DNA of 60,192 nt from Chloroflexota bacterium (GTDB taxonomy: Bacteria > Chloroflexota > UBA6077): assembly GCA_023380955.1 (NCBI GenBank), contig JAMCTB010000244.1, forward strand, positions 1 to 60,192, read 5' to 3'. A program made the translations under genes and the position numbers. Position 1 is the stretch's first letter. The number at the start of each line of letters is the position of its first letter. Of this stretch, positions 17,773-26,019 are shown piece by piece. The notes under the pieces were generated by a model. It was not told the DNA's origin. It did not search any database and saw only the letters and a program-made list of their open reading frames with translations.

Positions 17773-18396
17773 CTATCGGCCCTTCTCCAGCACGAATACG
17801 GCGATGCTACAGCGCAGGTTCGGTAGCACACGTACCTGGTGGCCGTTCGACAGATAGATGGCCTGGACGATCGTGATGCCCTCGGCGTGACAGAGGGCGT
17901 GGAAGTCCCTCACGGTGGCCAGGTGGATGTTCGGCGTGTCGTACCACTCGTAGGGTAGCTGGGCGGTCTTGGGCATACGCCCGGTGAAAAAGAGCTGAAA
18001 GGGCACCCGCCAGTAGCCGAAATTCGGGAGGCTGACGATACCCTGGCGGCCCACGCGCAGCATCTCCCGCACTACGAAGAGAGGGCGGTGAACAGCCTGG
18101 AGCGTCTGGCTCAAGACGACATAATCGAAGGACTTGTCGGGATAGTCGCCCAGGCCCTCGTCAAGGTCGCCGTGCAGCACGGAGAGGCCGCGGGCGATGG
18201 ACCGGTAGACCTTCTCTTCGGCGATCTCGATGCCCCGGGCAACGACCCGCTTCTCCTCGACCAGCAGATGCATCAGGTCGCCCTCGCCGCATCCCAGATC
18301 GAGCACGGTCGACCCTTCGGACACCAACTGGGCGATGAGACGCAGGTCGGGCCGTCGTTCCAGTCGCCCGAGGTTCGCAGCCGTTGGTGTCTCCAT
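17773..18396 (-). CDS. metW: Methionine biosynthesis protein MetW
   Basis: This protein of about 207 residues has a class I SAM-methyltransferase-like fold. Motif I is VLDLGCGEGDLMHLL near residue 35, followed by HGDLDEGL and FDYVVLSQTLQAVH. MetW is the conserved companion of MetX and is needed for homoserine acetylation in some bacteria. The order metX-metW, separated by fewer than 20 bp, fits that role. Start choice is uncertain: the ATG at 18408 directly abuts AGGAGG and is too close to it, while the ATG at 18396 has GGGGAGG three bases upstream. Confidence 0.92.
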   Translation of the reverse strand: METPTAANLGRLERRPDLRLIAQLVSEGSTVLDLGCGEGDLMHLLVEEKRVVARGIEIAEEKVYRSIARGLSVLHGDLDEGLGDYPDKSFDYVVLSQTLQAVHRPLFVVREMLRVGRQGIVSLPNFGYWRVPFQLFFTGRMPKTAQLPYEWYDTPNIHLATVRDFHALCHAEGITIVQAIYLSNGHQVRVLPNLRCSIAVFVLEKGR

Positions 18397-18412
18397 AAGC
18401 CTCCCCATCCTC

Positions 18413-19630
18413 CTACCCGTTCGCCAGCGTGTGCGCCAGGAAGCTGCTGATCAGGTCGGTCTGGATCGCCGCTTCCAACAGGAAGGCGTCGTGGCCGTAG
18501 GACGACTTGATCTCGCAGTAGCTGACATCCTTCCCGCAAATCTTCAGCGCCCGGACGATTTCCTTCGACTGGGAGGAAGGATAAAGCCAGTCGGAGCTGA
18601 AGGACATCAGCAAGAAGCGGGCCTGCACCCCGGACAGGGCCTTAACCAGCGAGCCGTGGCCGTTCGCCAGATCGAAGTAGTCGATGGCCTTCGTGATATA
18701 CAGGTACGAGTTGGCGTCGAAGCGCTGGGTGAAGCTCTCTCCCTGATGGCGCAGGTAGCTCTCCACTTCAAAATCGGTGGAGAAATCGAAGCCGAACCGC
18801 TCCTTCTGCCGCAGGCGCCGGCCGAACTTCTGGTGCATCGATTCCTCGCTGAGGTAAGTGATGTGCCCGATCATCCGGGCTACGGCCAGGCCGCCGCGGG
18901 GCGGCTCGCTGCCGTAGTAGTCGCCGCCGCGCCAGTTTGGATCGCGCATGATGGCCTGGCGGCCCACCTCGTTGAAGGCGATGCCCTGAGCACTGAGGCG
19001 GGCGGAGCTGGCGATGGGAATGCAGGCCCGTACCATCTCCGGATAGGCTACGGTCCACGCCAGGGCCTGCTGTCCACCCATCGATCCGCCGGATACGGCC
19101 AGCAGTCGGCGAATCCCCAGGTGCTCTATCAAATGCCGCTGGGCCCTCACCATATCGCCGACGGTCACCACTGGAAAGCTCAGGCCGTAGGGCCGGCCCG
19201 TTGCCGGGTTAGTGGAAGACGGGCCGGTGGAGCCCCGGCAGCCGCCCAGCACATTGGAGCAGATGATGAAGTACTTGCCGGTGTCGAAGGCCTTGCCCGG
19301 CCCGATCATATTGTCCCACCAGCCGAGCCTTCGATAGTCGACGTTGTCTTGCGGGCCTGTGTCTCCCCCCATTCCCATCTCGATGGCGCTTACGCCGTTG
19401 TCGTCGGCGCTGATGCCTGCGGCGTGGGCGTCGCCGGAGAGGGCGTGGAGGGCCAGGATGGCGTTGCTGCGATCCGCGTTGAGTTGCCCGTAGGTCTCGT
19501 AGGCCAGGGTGATGGGGCCCAGCCGCTCCCCACTGTCCAGCAGCACCTCATTGGGTGGCGAAGCGAAAGTGTAATACTTGGTCTGCGTGATGCCAGCGGA
19601 CCCAGGCCGGCTGTTCAAGTGTGTGCTCAT
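18413..19630 (-). CDS. metX: Homoserine O-acetyltransferase MetX
   Basis: This 405-residue alpha/beta hydrolase acylates homoserine in the first committed step of methionine synthesis. The catalytic triad is visible: nucleophile Ser in [13 protein letters not shown] near residue 160, Asp in FSSDWLYP and His in YGHDAFLLE near the C-terminus. Residues predicting acetyl versus succinyl use cannot be assigned safely by eye. It is the first gene of a metX-metW operon behind a T-box leader, so expression should rise when Met-tRNA is uncharged. The ATG at 19630 lacks a strong ribosome site. Confidence 0.95.
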   Translation of the reverse strand: MSTHLNSRPGSAGITQTKYYTFASPPNEVLLDSGERLGPITLAYETYGQLNADRSNAILALHALSGDAHAAGISADDNGVSAIEMGMGGDTGPQDNVDYRRLGWWDNMIGPGKAFDTGKYFIICSNVLGGCRGSTGPSSTNPATGRPYGLSFPVVTVGDMVRAQRHLIEHLGIRRLLAVSGGSMGGQQALAWTVAYPEMVRACIPIASSARLSAQGIAFNEVGRQAIMRDPNWRGGDYYGSEPPRGGLAVARMIGHITYLSEESMHQKFGRRLRQKERFGFDFSTDFEVESYLRHQGESFTQRFDANSYLYITKAIDYFDLANGHGSLVKALSGVQARFLLMSFSSDWLYPSSQSKEIVRALKICGKDVSYCEIKSSYGHDAFLLEAAIQTDLISSFLAHTLANG

Positions 19631-19680
19631 TGCCGTATCTTGTCCACGTTACCCACGATTTCGGTTGGATTTATGGAAAC

Positions 19681-19712
19681 AAAAAGCTCTTCGTCCTCAA
19701 GGGACGAAGAGC
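19681..19712 (-). terminator. Intrinsic terminator of the T-box
   Basis: On the minus strand, arms GCTCTTCGTCC and GGACGAAGAGC (11 bp, perfect) with a five-base loop are followed by TTTTT. This is a textbook rho-independent terminator, mutually exclusive with the antiterminator just 5' of it. Confidence 0.93.
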
Positions 19713-20015
19713 GCCTTTCGTGGTACCACCCTCGTTTGCCGGTGCCTCGCGACACCAGCCTCGGCAAGTACGGGACCGGTCGAACGATCGGTCCGATACT
19801 CCAGCCCTGATAACGGGGGCTACGGTCCCGTTTGGGACCACCGGCGCGGCTTACTACTATCCGCAATAGGTTCGGCCTGCAGCTCCGAGGGCATTTTCGT
19901 CGAGCTCCCGGGCACCGCATCCCAGCCGCCGCGGCTCTCTGTGGCCCTTCGTCCCGATTACTCGTCCTCTTCTCAGCTATTGAGCTATGACGTGGGCTAC
20001 TCACCCACTTTTGTT
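19681..20015 (-). promoter_or_regulatory. T-box riboswitch (methionine-type) controlling metXW
   Basis: The minus-strand leader holds the T-box signature AGGGTGGTACCACG (19719-19732), the antiterminator that pairs with the tRNA NCCA end. A terminator hairpin with a T-run follows at once. Upstream is a stem I with the AGAGAGC K-turn element and a specifier-loop segment, GAAAATGCCCTCGGAGC, with ATG at 19892-19894 in the expected place. An ATG specifier means tRNA-Met, matching the metX gene 50 bp downstream. The specifier call is from pattern only and was not folded. Confidence 0.93.
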
Positions 20016-20021
20016 AGGGAG

Positions 20022-20050
20022 AGTATAGCATCGCCGTGGACGAGCGTCAA
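20022..20050 (-). promoter_or_regulatory. Sigma-70 promoter of the T-box/metXW operon
   Basis: TTGACG (20050-20045) and TATACT (20027-20022) are separated by exactly 17 bp, close to consensus. It sits immediately upstream of the T-box leader and diverges from the DUF47-pit genes. Confidence 0.85.
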
Positions 20051-20125
20051 GCTTCTGACCGAGACCGTTCTCGCGCAGTTGAATCCCTGCTGCGATTTGT
20101 TGTAACATGCCGCTGGAGGTCGAAT

Positions 20126-20755
20126 ATGCCGAGATTCAGCTTCATACCTAGAGAATCAAAGTTCTTTGATATGTTTGAAAAGGCCTCTGGGAATGTTCTG
20201 CATACGGCGCGCTTGCTGCAAGAAATGCTTGAGCACTACGATGATCTGGAGAACCGGGTCAACGCGATCGTCGAGCGCGAACACGAGGGAGACTTCATCA
20301 CTCATACCATTATCGAGCAATTGAATACTACCTTCATCACCCCCTTCGACCGCGAGGATATCGCCCGGCTCACCAGCGCCATGGACGATGTGGTGGACCG
20401 GCTGGAGGGGGCCGCCGACGCGATGGTGGTGTACCGCATTGTCGAGCCGACGCCTGAGGCCCGCCGGCTGAGCTCGATCATCGTGACTTCGGCAGAGGTG
20501 CTGAACATGGCGATGCCCCTGCTGCGGGAGCGCTCCCAGATGAAGCGTATCCTGGAGCACTGCATCGAGATCAATCGCCTGGAGAACGAGGCGGACCGGG
20601 TGCACCGGGCAGCGCTCATCGGCGTCTTTGCCGAGCCCAAGGACGCCATGGACACCCTCAAATGGCGAGACATATACGAGCTGCTGGAGAGTGCCACCGA
20701 TAGGTGCGAAGACGTGGCCGATGCACTGCAAGCGCTGGTGATGAAGCATACTTAG
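20126..20755 (+). CDS. DUF47/PhoU-like regulator of Pit phosphate transporter
   Basis: This all-helical cytoplasmic protein of about 209 residues is in the DUF47 (YkaA, Pit accessory) family. It starts FSFIPRESKFFDMFEKASGNV and carries EREHEGDFITHTIIEQLNTTFITPFDREDI, typical of PhoU-like metal-binding helical bundles with E-x3-D-type motifs. It precedes a Pit phosphate transporter by about 100 bp, the usual pairing in which DUF47 is thought to modulate Pit. The ATG at 20126 has GGAGGT six bases upstream. An earlier in-frame ATG at 20036 lies in the divergent promoter and is unlikely. Confidence 0.92.
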   Translation: MPRFSFIPRESKFFDMFEKASGNVLHTARLLQEMLEHYDDLENRVNAIVEREHEGDFITHTIIEQLNTTFITPFDREDIARLTSAMDDVVDRLEGAADAMVVYRIVEPTPEARRLSSIIVTSAEVLNMAMPLLRERSQMKRILEHCIEINRLENEADRVHRAALIGVFAEPKDAMDTLKWRDIYELLESATDRCEDVADALQALVMKHT

Positions 20756-20853
20756 TGGGCCTGGGCTGCCGTTCGCCGCGCCCCAATCGCTGTCTCGCGG
20801 GTCGGGCCGATTTCGATCTTCGTTGTCTTAATCCGATACACTGGTGAAGCTTT

Positions 20854-21849
20854 TTGGCTGAGTCCTTCGCAGTCCTCATCATAGTTATCTGCCTGGCAGT
20901 CGCTTATGACTTCGTGAACGGTTTTCACGACACGGCCAATGCCATCGCTACTTCCATTTCCACCAGAGTGCTGTCTCCCCAGCGGGCTATCCTGATCTCC
21001 GCCTCGATGAACTTCGTTGGCGCGCTATCGGGCACCGCCGTCGCCCAGACCATCGGTACCGGCATCGTCGATCCAAAGTCCGTCAATTTGAGCACGTTGT
21101 TGGCCGGGCTCATAGCGGCGATGGCCTGGGGTCTCTTCACCTGGTACCGGGGTATTCCCAGCAGCTCGAGCCACGCGCTGATCTTTGGCATCGCAGGAGC
21201 AGCGGTGGCCACCGGCGGGCTGGAGAGTCTGGTGGGGGATGGGCTGGAGAAGATCGTTCTCTCGTTGCTTATCTCCCCCATCATCGGATTCGGCGGCGGC
21301 CTGCTAACGATGGTCATCCTATTGTGGCTCTTCCGGCGGAGCCAGCCGCACGAAGTGAATAGTATCTTCCGGTACGTCCAGATCGGCTCCGCGACGTTCA
21401 TGGCCTTCAGTCACGGTAGCAACGATGCTCAAAAGAATATGGGCGTCATTGCCACTGCCCTGGTCATCTACTATCCCTTGTCGACCTTCCACGTGCCCCT
21501 GTGGGTTATCTTGTTGGCGGCTACCAGCATGGCGCTGGGGACCGCCATCGGCGGGTGGCGCATCATCAAGACGATGGGCACGCGCATCACACATCTGGAG
21601 CCGGTACAGGGGTTCGCGGCGGAGTTTTCCGCCGCCTCCGTCATAGAGGCGGGATCCAGACTGGGGCTGCCCGTCAGCACTACCCACACCATCAGCACCG
21701 CCATAATGGGCGTCGGCGCCACCCGCCGCCTATCGGCAGTGCGATGGGGGATCGCCGGCGATATATTTGCCACGTGGGTGCTCACCATTCCGGCAACCTC
21801 GGTGCTGGCCTGGGCGACATCTCTGCTGCTGCGCGCACTGTTCAGCTAG
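20854..21849 (+). CDS. pit: Inorganic phosphate transporter, Pit family
   Basis: This 331-residue inner-membrane protein has about ten hydrophobic helices. Both Pit signature repeats are present: DFVNGFHDTANAIATSISTR near residue 16 and its counterpart FSHGSNDAQKNMGVI near 188. It cotransports phosphate (probably as metal-phosphate) with protons. The start appears to be the TTG at 20854, with GGTGAAG upstream. It is likely co-transcribed with the DUF47 gene. Confidence 0.93.
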   Translation: MAESFAVLIIVICLAVAYDFVNGFHDTANAIATSISTRVLSPQRAILISASMNFVGALSGTAVAQTIGTGIVDPKSVNLSTLLAGLIAAMAWGLFTWYRGIPSSSSHALIFGIAGAAVATGGLESLVGDGLEKIVLSLLISPIIGFGGGLLTMVILLWLFRRSQPHEVNSIFRYVQIGSATFMAFSHGSNDAQKNMGVIATALVIYYPLSTFHVPLWVILLAATSMALGTAIGGWRIIKTMGTRITHLEPVQGFAAEFSAASVIEAGSRLGLPVSTTHTISTAIMGVGATRRLSAVRWGIAGDIFATWVLTIPATSVLAWATSLLLRALFS

Positions 21850-21898
21850 GCGATCGGAACTTCAGCACCTGGAGCCCGGCCTGGCGTTTGATCCGAGC

Positions 21899-22684
21899 CT
21901 AACGAGGACCCATTGCCACGCCGCGCGGCCTCCCCAGCGGCCGCTTGGGGGGCAGCCCGGCCCGGCGGGGATATGCCCGTGGGGTCGGCCTCACCTTATC
22001 GACCACGATTAGCTGACGGGTCGGGTCGGCCAGGGATATGGGCGGCATCAGCTTCCCGCCGAGAATGGAGATAGCCTCCTGGGCCGACTTTACCTCTTCC
22101 TCGATTCCGGTTTTCTTGGGGGCGATGAAGCGGCCGCCCACGCGCACGAACGGCAGGCAGTACTCCGCCAGAACGGCAAGCTCGGCCACGGCACGGGAGA
22201 CGGCCACGTCGAACCTCTCCCGGTACTCGGCCACCTGCCCAAGCTCTTCGGCGCGGCCGTTCAGTACAGTGGTGTCCGCCAGTCCAAGCGAAGCTAGGAC
22301 ATGTGAAAGGAACAGCGCTTTCTTCTGCGTCGCTTCCAGCAGGGCGAGGTGGAGGCCGGGCAATGCCAGCTTCAGCGGGATGCCCGGAAACCCGGCGCCG
22401 GTGCCGACGTCGATCAGGGCCAGGCTCTGTGGGTCGCCGGGCGGGAAGGCCAGGACGCAGGACAGCGAATCTAGGAAATGCTTGCCCAGCACCTCGTCGG
22501 GGTCGGTGATGGCCGTCAGGTTGAACCGCCGGTTCCAGGAGATCAGCTCGTCATAATATTGATGGAAGCGGTCAAGCTGATCGACCCCCAGACGGAGGCC
22601 GAAGGCCGCGGCGCCGCCCGCCAGCGCGGACCGTTGGCGTTGAGTCCAGATGGTAGCAGTTGATGGGCGTTCCGATGCCGCCAC
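21899..22684 (-). CDS. rsmG: 16S rRNA m7G527 methyltransferase RsmG (GidB)
   Basis: This 261-residue SAM methyltransferase acts on 16S rRNA. It shows NRRFNLTAITDPDEVLGKHFLDSL, DVGTGAGFPGIPLKLALP (SAM loop), FDVAVSRAVAEL and APKKTG in family order. The frame stays open to 22846, but I place the start at the GTG at 22684 because AGGAGG lies four bases upstream and the extra N-terminal region is repeat-derived DNA. The C-terminus has a basic Pro/Arg tail (GLPPKRPLGRPRG) longer than usual. No mnmG or parAB neighbour is present. Confidence 0.92.
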   Translation of the reverse strand: MAASERPSTATIWTQRQRSALAGGAAAFGLRLGVDQLDRFHQYYDELISWNRRFNLTAITDPDEVLGKHFLDSLSCVLAFPPGDPQSLALIDVGTGAGFPGIPLKLALPGLHLALLEATQKKALFLSHVLASLGLADTTVLNGRAEELGQVAEYRERFDVAVSRAVAELAVLAEYCLPFVRVGGRFIAPKKTGIEEEVKSAQEAISILGGKLMPPISLADPTRQLIVVDKVRPTPRAYPRRAGLPPKRPLGRPRGVAMGPR

Positions 22685-22773
22685 GTGGCCTCCTCGATGG
22701 CGTCGACACCGACCTGCGGTTCCGCCAAGAATGGCGGCATAGCTGGTCCGTACCACTTGGCCGTCTGGGGCTA

Positions 22774-22911
22774 CCTCACCCCTGGCCTTCGGCCTCCCCT
22801 CGCCACGGCGAGTCGTGCCCGAAGGGTATCCTGCGGTGCGGCCCACAGGCCGCTCCGCTACGGACCTTCGGAGACCTCTCCGTGCACGGAGAGGGGGCTC
22901 AGGGGGCGAGG
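22774..22911. repeat. Solo MITE-core palindromic mosaic upstream of rsmG
   Basis: The outer ends are CCTCACCCCTGG and its imperfect complement near 22900. Nested inside are the 18-bp TCGTGCCCGAAGGGTATC module (22813-22830), a GCCGCTCCGCTACGGACC segment and a CTCTCCGTGCACGGAGAG palindrome. It resembles the centre of MITE copy C but lacks the terminal inverted repeats. The remainder of the gap to 23269 holds no ORF or RNA I can support. Confidence 0.75.
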
Positions 22912-23269
22912 TTTGCTCGACCGAACTGCTTCACAGTCAAGTGAGCGCATGGCTAGCCCCGAGTTCTTGGTAGAACCGCGGCCCGCTTTCCCGTGAGCTG
23001 CAGGGGTGTCCCATTCGTGATACGGCAATCATAGTCATCGCGGGCGGGAAGGGCAAGCTTTTGCGGACAGAGCCTGGTCCCAGGAGGCGAGAAGCAGAAC
23101 GGCGCCGGGGCATTGCGCAAGCGTGTTCCTTTCTGTCGCCTCATATGCTCGACGGGGGTAACCGGCCTAAGATATGGTGATAGGTAGAGGCCGATGTCAT
23201 AAGTGGCCGGCACTGGCCAAGGTCTGAAGCTCCACGGCGTCCTGCCGGAGGGCAGGGAAGGAGACTTGC

Positions 23270-23563
23270 GTGTACGCACGAGTGACCACGATCTACGCAT
23301 CGCCGGAGCGGGTCGACGAGGGAGCAATGCACTTCAAGGACGAGGTGCTGCCAATGCTCCAAGATCTGCCCGGATTCAAGGGCGGATACCTTCTCGTTGA
23401 CTTCAAGAGCGGCAGGATGATTGAGATCACCCTGTGGGCGACGGAAGCCGAGATGCAGGCTAGCTCGGAGATAGCCAGCACGCTGAGCGCCGAAAGCGCC
23501 GAGGTCACGACTGCCGCGGCTATACCGGCCATGGAGCTGTACGAAGTCGCCTACCAGCCCTAG
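23270..23563 (+). CDS. ABM/dabb-like small ferredoxin-fold protein (putative antibiotic-biosynthesis-monooxygenase-type)
   Basis: This 97-residue protein has the pattern of dimeric alpha/beta-barrel domains: YARVTTIYASPERVDEGA, then LPGFKGGYLLVDFKSGRMIEIT and LWATEAEMQAS. The G-F-x-G-x-Y/L and W-x-[ST] positions match antibiotic-biosynthesis monooxygenase (ABM) relatives, most of which have unknown substrates. The GTG start has AAGGAG seven bases upstream. It stands alone between repeat-rich gaps, giving no context for a function. Confidence 0.72.
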   Translation: MYARVTTIYASPERVDEGAMHFKDEVLPMLQDLPGFKGGYLLVDFKSGRMIEITLWATEAEMQASSEIASTLSAESAEVTTAAAIPAMELYEVAYQP

Positions 23564-23681
23564 CGCTCCACCCTTGTCGGAGGGCCGTCGCTCTGGTTGG
23601 CGGGCGCGGAACAGGCGGGTGTGGAATGACCCGCGCTGTCGGCTGCCTGGCAGGGCAAGGTTGTTCAATCGCCGTGTGGAG

Positions 23682-23721
23682 ATCACCCCTGCGCGGGTTT
23701 CAGGACCCGCGCAGGGGTGAT
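23682..23721. repeat. Palindrome family 2, copy 2 (40 bp)
   Basis: Arms ATCACCCCTGCGCGGGT and its exact complement (17 bp) surround a six-base loop TTCAGG. The core is shared with 1343-1375. It lies about 120 bp past the ABM-like gene. Confidence 0.9.
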
Positions 23722-23752
23722 GTGAATTCGCATCGCCCGACGCCCGCAGTCG

Positions 23753-23829
23753 GTAGGGGCGAATCTCGTATTCGCCCACAGAGGGATGCCCCGCCCCATC
23801 GTGCGGGGCGCACGGCCGTGCGCCCCTAC
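23753..23829. repeat. Palindrome family 3, expanded 77-bp copy
   Basis: The outer arms are GTAGGGGCG and CGCCCCTAC. Inside are a CGAAT/ATTCG hairpin and the core GCGCACGGCCGTGC shared with the 28-bp palindrome at 17711. It ends six bases before the stop of the leftward alcohol dehydrogenase. Confidence 0.8.
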
Positions 23830-23834
23830 TGGAA

Positions 23835-24848
23835 TCACCGACGCTCGTCGCTCACCTGCAGCACGCCTGCTCCCTCGATGCGGCCCTGATTGAGGAGCAG
23901 CAGCGCCTCGTTCGCCTGCTCCAGAGGAAAGACCTGGACCTCAGTGCGGATGGGGATCTCAACCGCCAGGCGAAGCAGCTCGACGGCGTCCTGGCGCGTG
24001 CTGTTGGCCACGCTGCGCAGGGTCTTCTCGTGATAGAGATACCTGGCATAGTCCATCTCCGGGATAGGCGTCATATAGATGCCGGCCAGGGCCACGGTGC
24101 CGCCCTTGTCAACTACCCGCAGCGCATCCAGCACCAGGCTTCCGGCTGGCGCAAAGACGATGGCGGCGTCCGCCCGGGATGGCGGCTCGTCGCCGGCCGA
24201 GCCGGTCCATTCGGCGCCCAATTGCTCCGCCAGCGCGCGGTGATGGGCGCCGCGAGTGAACACATAAACGCGGCAGCCCCAGTGGCGGGCAATCTGGATG
24301 GCGATGTGGGCGGAGGCGCCGAAGCCGAAGAGGGCCAGCCGGCCGCCGGGCCGTATCTCGGAAAGGCGCAGGGCGCGGTAACCGATGATGCCGGCGCACA
24401 GCAGGGGCGCTGCCTGAAGGGAGGGGAAGCCCGGCGGGATGGGATAGACAAAGTCGGCCGGTGCCAGCCCGTACTCGGCGAAGCCGCCATCCACGTCGTA
24501 GCCGGTGAACCGGGCCCGCTCGCACAGGTTCTCGCGCTCGGTGCCGCAAAAGGCGCACTCGCCGCAGGTGGCGTTCAGCCAGGGCACGCCCACGTGGTCC
24601 CCCAAACGAAGCTTTTCTACGCCCTCGCTCAGCGCGTCCACGTAGCCCACGATCTGATGGCCGGGGACCAGCGGCAGCTTATGGGGAGGCAGCTCGCCCT
24701 CCACGATATGGAGGTCGGTGTGGCAGATGCCGCAGGCCACGACCCGCAGGCGGACCTGGCCGGGCCCGGGCTCGGGCAGGGGTATGTCGACCAGTGCCAG
24801 TGGCTTTTCCTCGATGGGACGGGGCTCGACCAACATCATTGCACGCAT
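23835..24848 (-). CDS. Zinc-dependent alcohol dehydrogenase (MDR family)
   Basis: This 337-residue medium-chain dehydrogenase is predicted to oxidise alcohols or reduce aldehydes with NAD(P)H in the cytoplasm. Catalytic zinc ligands are in CGICHTDLHIVEG and GHQIVG, and the structural-zinc lobe has CGECAFCGTERENLC. The Rossmann loop is LFGFGASAHIAIQ, a G-x-G-x-x-A variant. The sequence resembles the AdhP/Adh-A group. The ATG at 24848 follows GGAAGG. It may interconvert aldehydes handled by the AOR enzymes, which is only a guess. Confidence 0.9.
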   Translation of the reverse strand: MRAMMLVEPRPIEEKPLALVDIPLPEPGPGQVRLRVVACGICHTDLHIVEGELPPHKLPLVPGHQIVGYVDALSEGVEKLRLGDHVGVPWLNATCGECAFCGTERENLCERARFTGYDVDGGFAEYGLAPADFVYPIPPGFPSLQAAPLLCAGIIGYRALRLSEIRPGGRLALFGFGASAHIAIQIARHWGCRVYVFTRGAHHRALAEQLGAEWTGSAGDEPPSRADAAIVFAPAGSLVLDALRVVDKGGTVALAGIYMTPIPEMDYARYLYHEKTLRSVANSTRQDAVELLRLAVEIPIRTEVQVFPLEQANEALLLLNQGRIEGAGVLQVSDERR

Positions 24849-24870
24849 GGTTGCCTTCCTTGTCTCCGCC

Positions 24871-25914
24871 TTACGGCTGAAACGACCTCGCCAACAGCCC
24901 CAGCCCGGCCATCACAATGTTATAGGTGGCGTGGGTGAGCATGCTGGTGGAGGTGTTGTTCCGCTGCCGAACGATGCCCAGCACCAATCCTAGCACGAAC
25001 ACCACGACGGTGACGATGGTGAGGCCGTAGGTGGAGTGCAGCAGAGCGAAGAGCGCGGCAGTCAGGACTAGGCCGAATCGCGGCTGAAGGGCGCCGCGTA
25101 GGAGGGTCTCCTCGCCCAGCCCGGCGGCAAGCCCGAGGGTCAGGATGCCGGGCAGGGAGCGGGCCAGCGGGCCGAACAGGCGCTCGCTCAGCTTCTCTAC
25201 CCCGGTGTCGATTGGGATGCCGAGGGCCGTCGCTGCGCCGATCATCAGCGCCACCAGCGGCACCAGGAGCACGCCCAGCAGGATGCCCAACCCTACCTGA
25301 TGGAGGGTCGGCACCTCCAGTCCGAGGCGCCGGAGGGCGTCGCTCAGATTGCGCCTGGTGAACAGTCCCACGCCGGCCAGCGCCAGCACGACCCAGAATA
25401 TCTCCTGTGCCCAGATGACGGCTATCGTCATCACGTCGCTCGCCAGCAAGCCGGGATTCGCCAGTTGATTAGCCAGGTTCTCCAGTCCCAGGCCCAGCGT
25501 GGCCAGAAGGTTGGCCAGCACGAGGGCTGTGAACGACAGGGCGACGGCGTGCACGGTGCTGGCGAGATCGATGCGAATCACCCTAGCAGCCGCCCGGCGC
25601 GTGGGCTTCAGCAGGAGGACGATGCCGAGCAACGACGGCGCCCACAGTCCCAGGGCGAAGAGACGGGTCGAGGCAAGGGCCGGCAGCGCTTGCCGCACAG
25701 GGGGCGGCAACACCTCCTGTGGAGCGGTCCCGAGCAGTTGGACCATAGCACCCAGTGCCAAGAGAACGAGGTAGAAGGCGATCAGGAGAGCATAGCCTGC
25801 AACGGCGAATGCTATGCCCGACCGGCCGCACGCCCGGCGGCCATCGGCCAGGTTCGCCAGCACTATGGTTATGAGAAGGATGGCAAAAGGGGCCGCGGCG
25901 GTCAAATTGCTCAC
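24871..25914 (-). CDS. CPBP-family intramembrane metalloprotease, paralogue 1
   Basis: This 347-residue membrane protein has about eight helices. The C-terminal CPBP (Abi/CAAX-like) domain shows motif 1 EETLLRG at 268-274 preceded by GLG, motif 2 HSTYGL near 293, and THATYNI near 328, giving the expected Glu and His residues of the Rce1-type active site. Substrates of bacterial members are mostly unknown; some give immunity to bacteriocins. It is a tandem duplicate of the gene at 26020, with similar length and layout, and is not obviously tied to a peptide precursor. Confidence 0.88.
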   Translation of the reverse strand: MSNLTAAAPFAILLITIVLANLADGRRACGRSGIAFAVAGYALLIAFYLVLLALGAMVQLLGTAPQEVLPPPVRQALPALASTRLFALGLWAPSLLGIVLLLKPTRRAAARVIRIDLASTVHAVALSFTALVLANLLATLGLGLENLANQLANPGLLASDVMTIAVIWAQEIFWVVLALAGVGLFTRRNLSDALRRLGLEVPTLHQVGLGILLGVLLVPLVALMIGAATALGIPIDTGVEKLSERLFGPLARSLPGILTLGLAAGLGEETLLRGALQPRFGLVLTAALFALLHSTYGLTIVTVVVFVLGLVLGIVRQRNNTSTSMLTHATYNIVMAGLGLLARSFQP

Positions 25915-26019
25915 AGTTATTGCTTCCCGTTACTTAATGGCCTTTGTCTGCTTCGGCCGATGCTAAGGGCCGGTGCGTGTTAGTCGAATGTGCCCTCGTG
26001 TCCGTATCGCCTGTGCTTC

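Noticed and set aside
22685..22846. N-terminal extension of RsmG
   Set aside because: The region is repeat-derived, and the AGGAGG-GTG at 22684 fits the family N-terminus.
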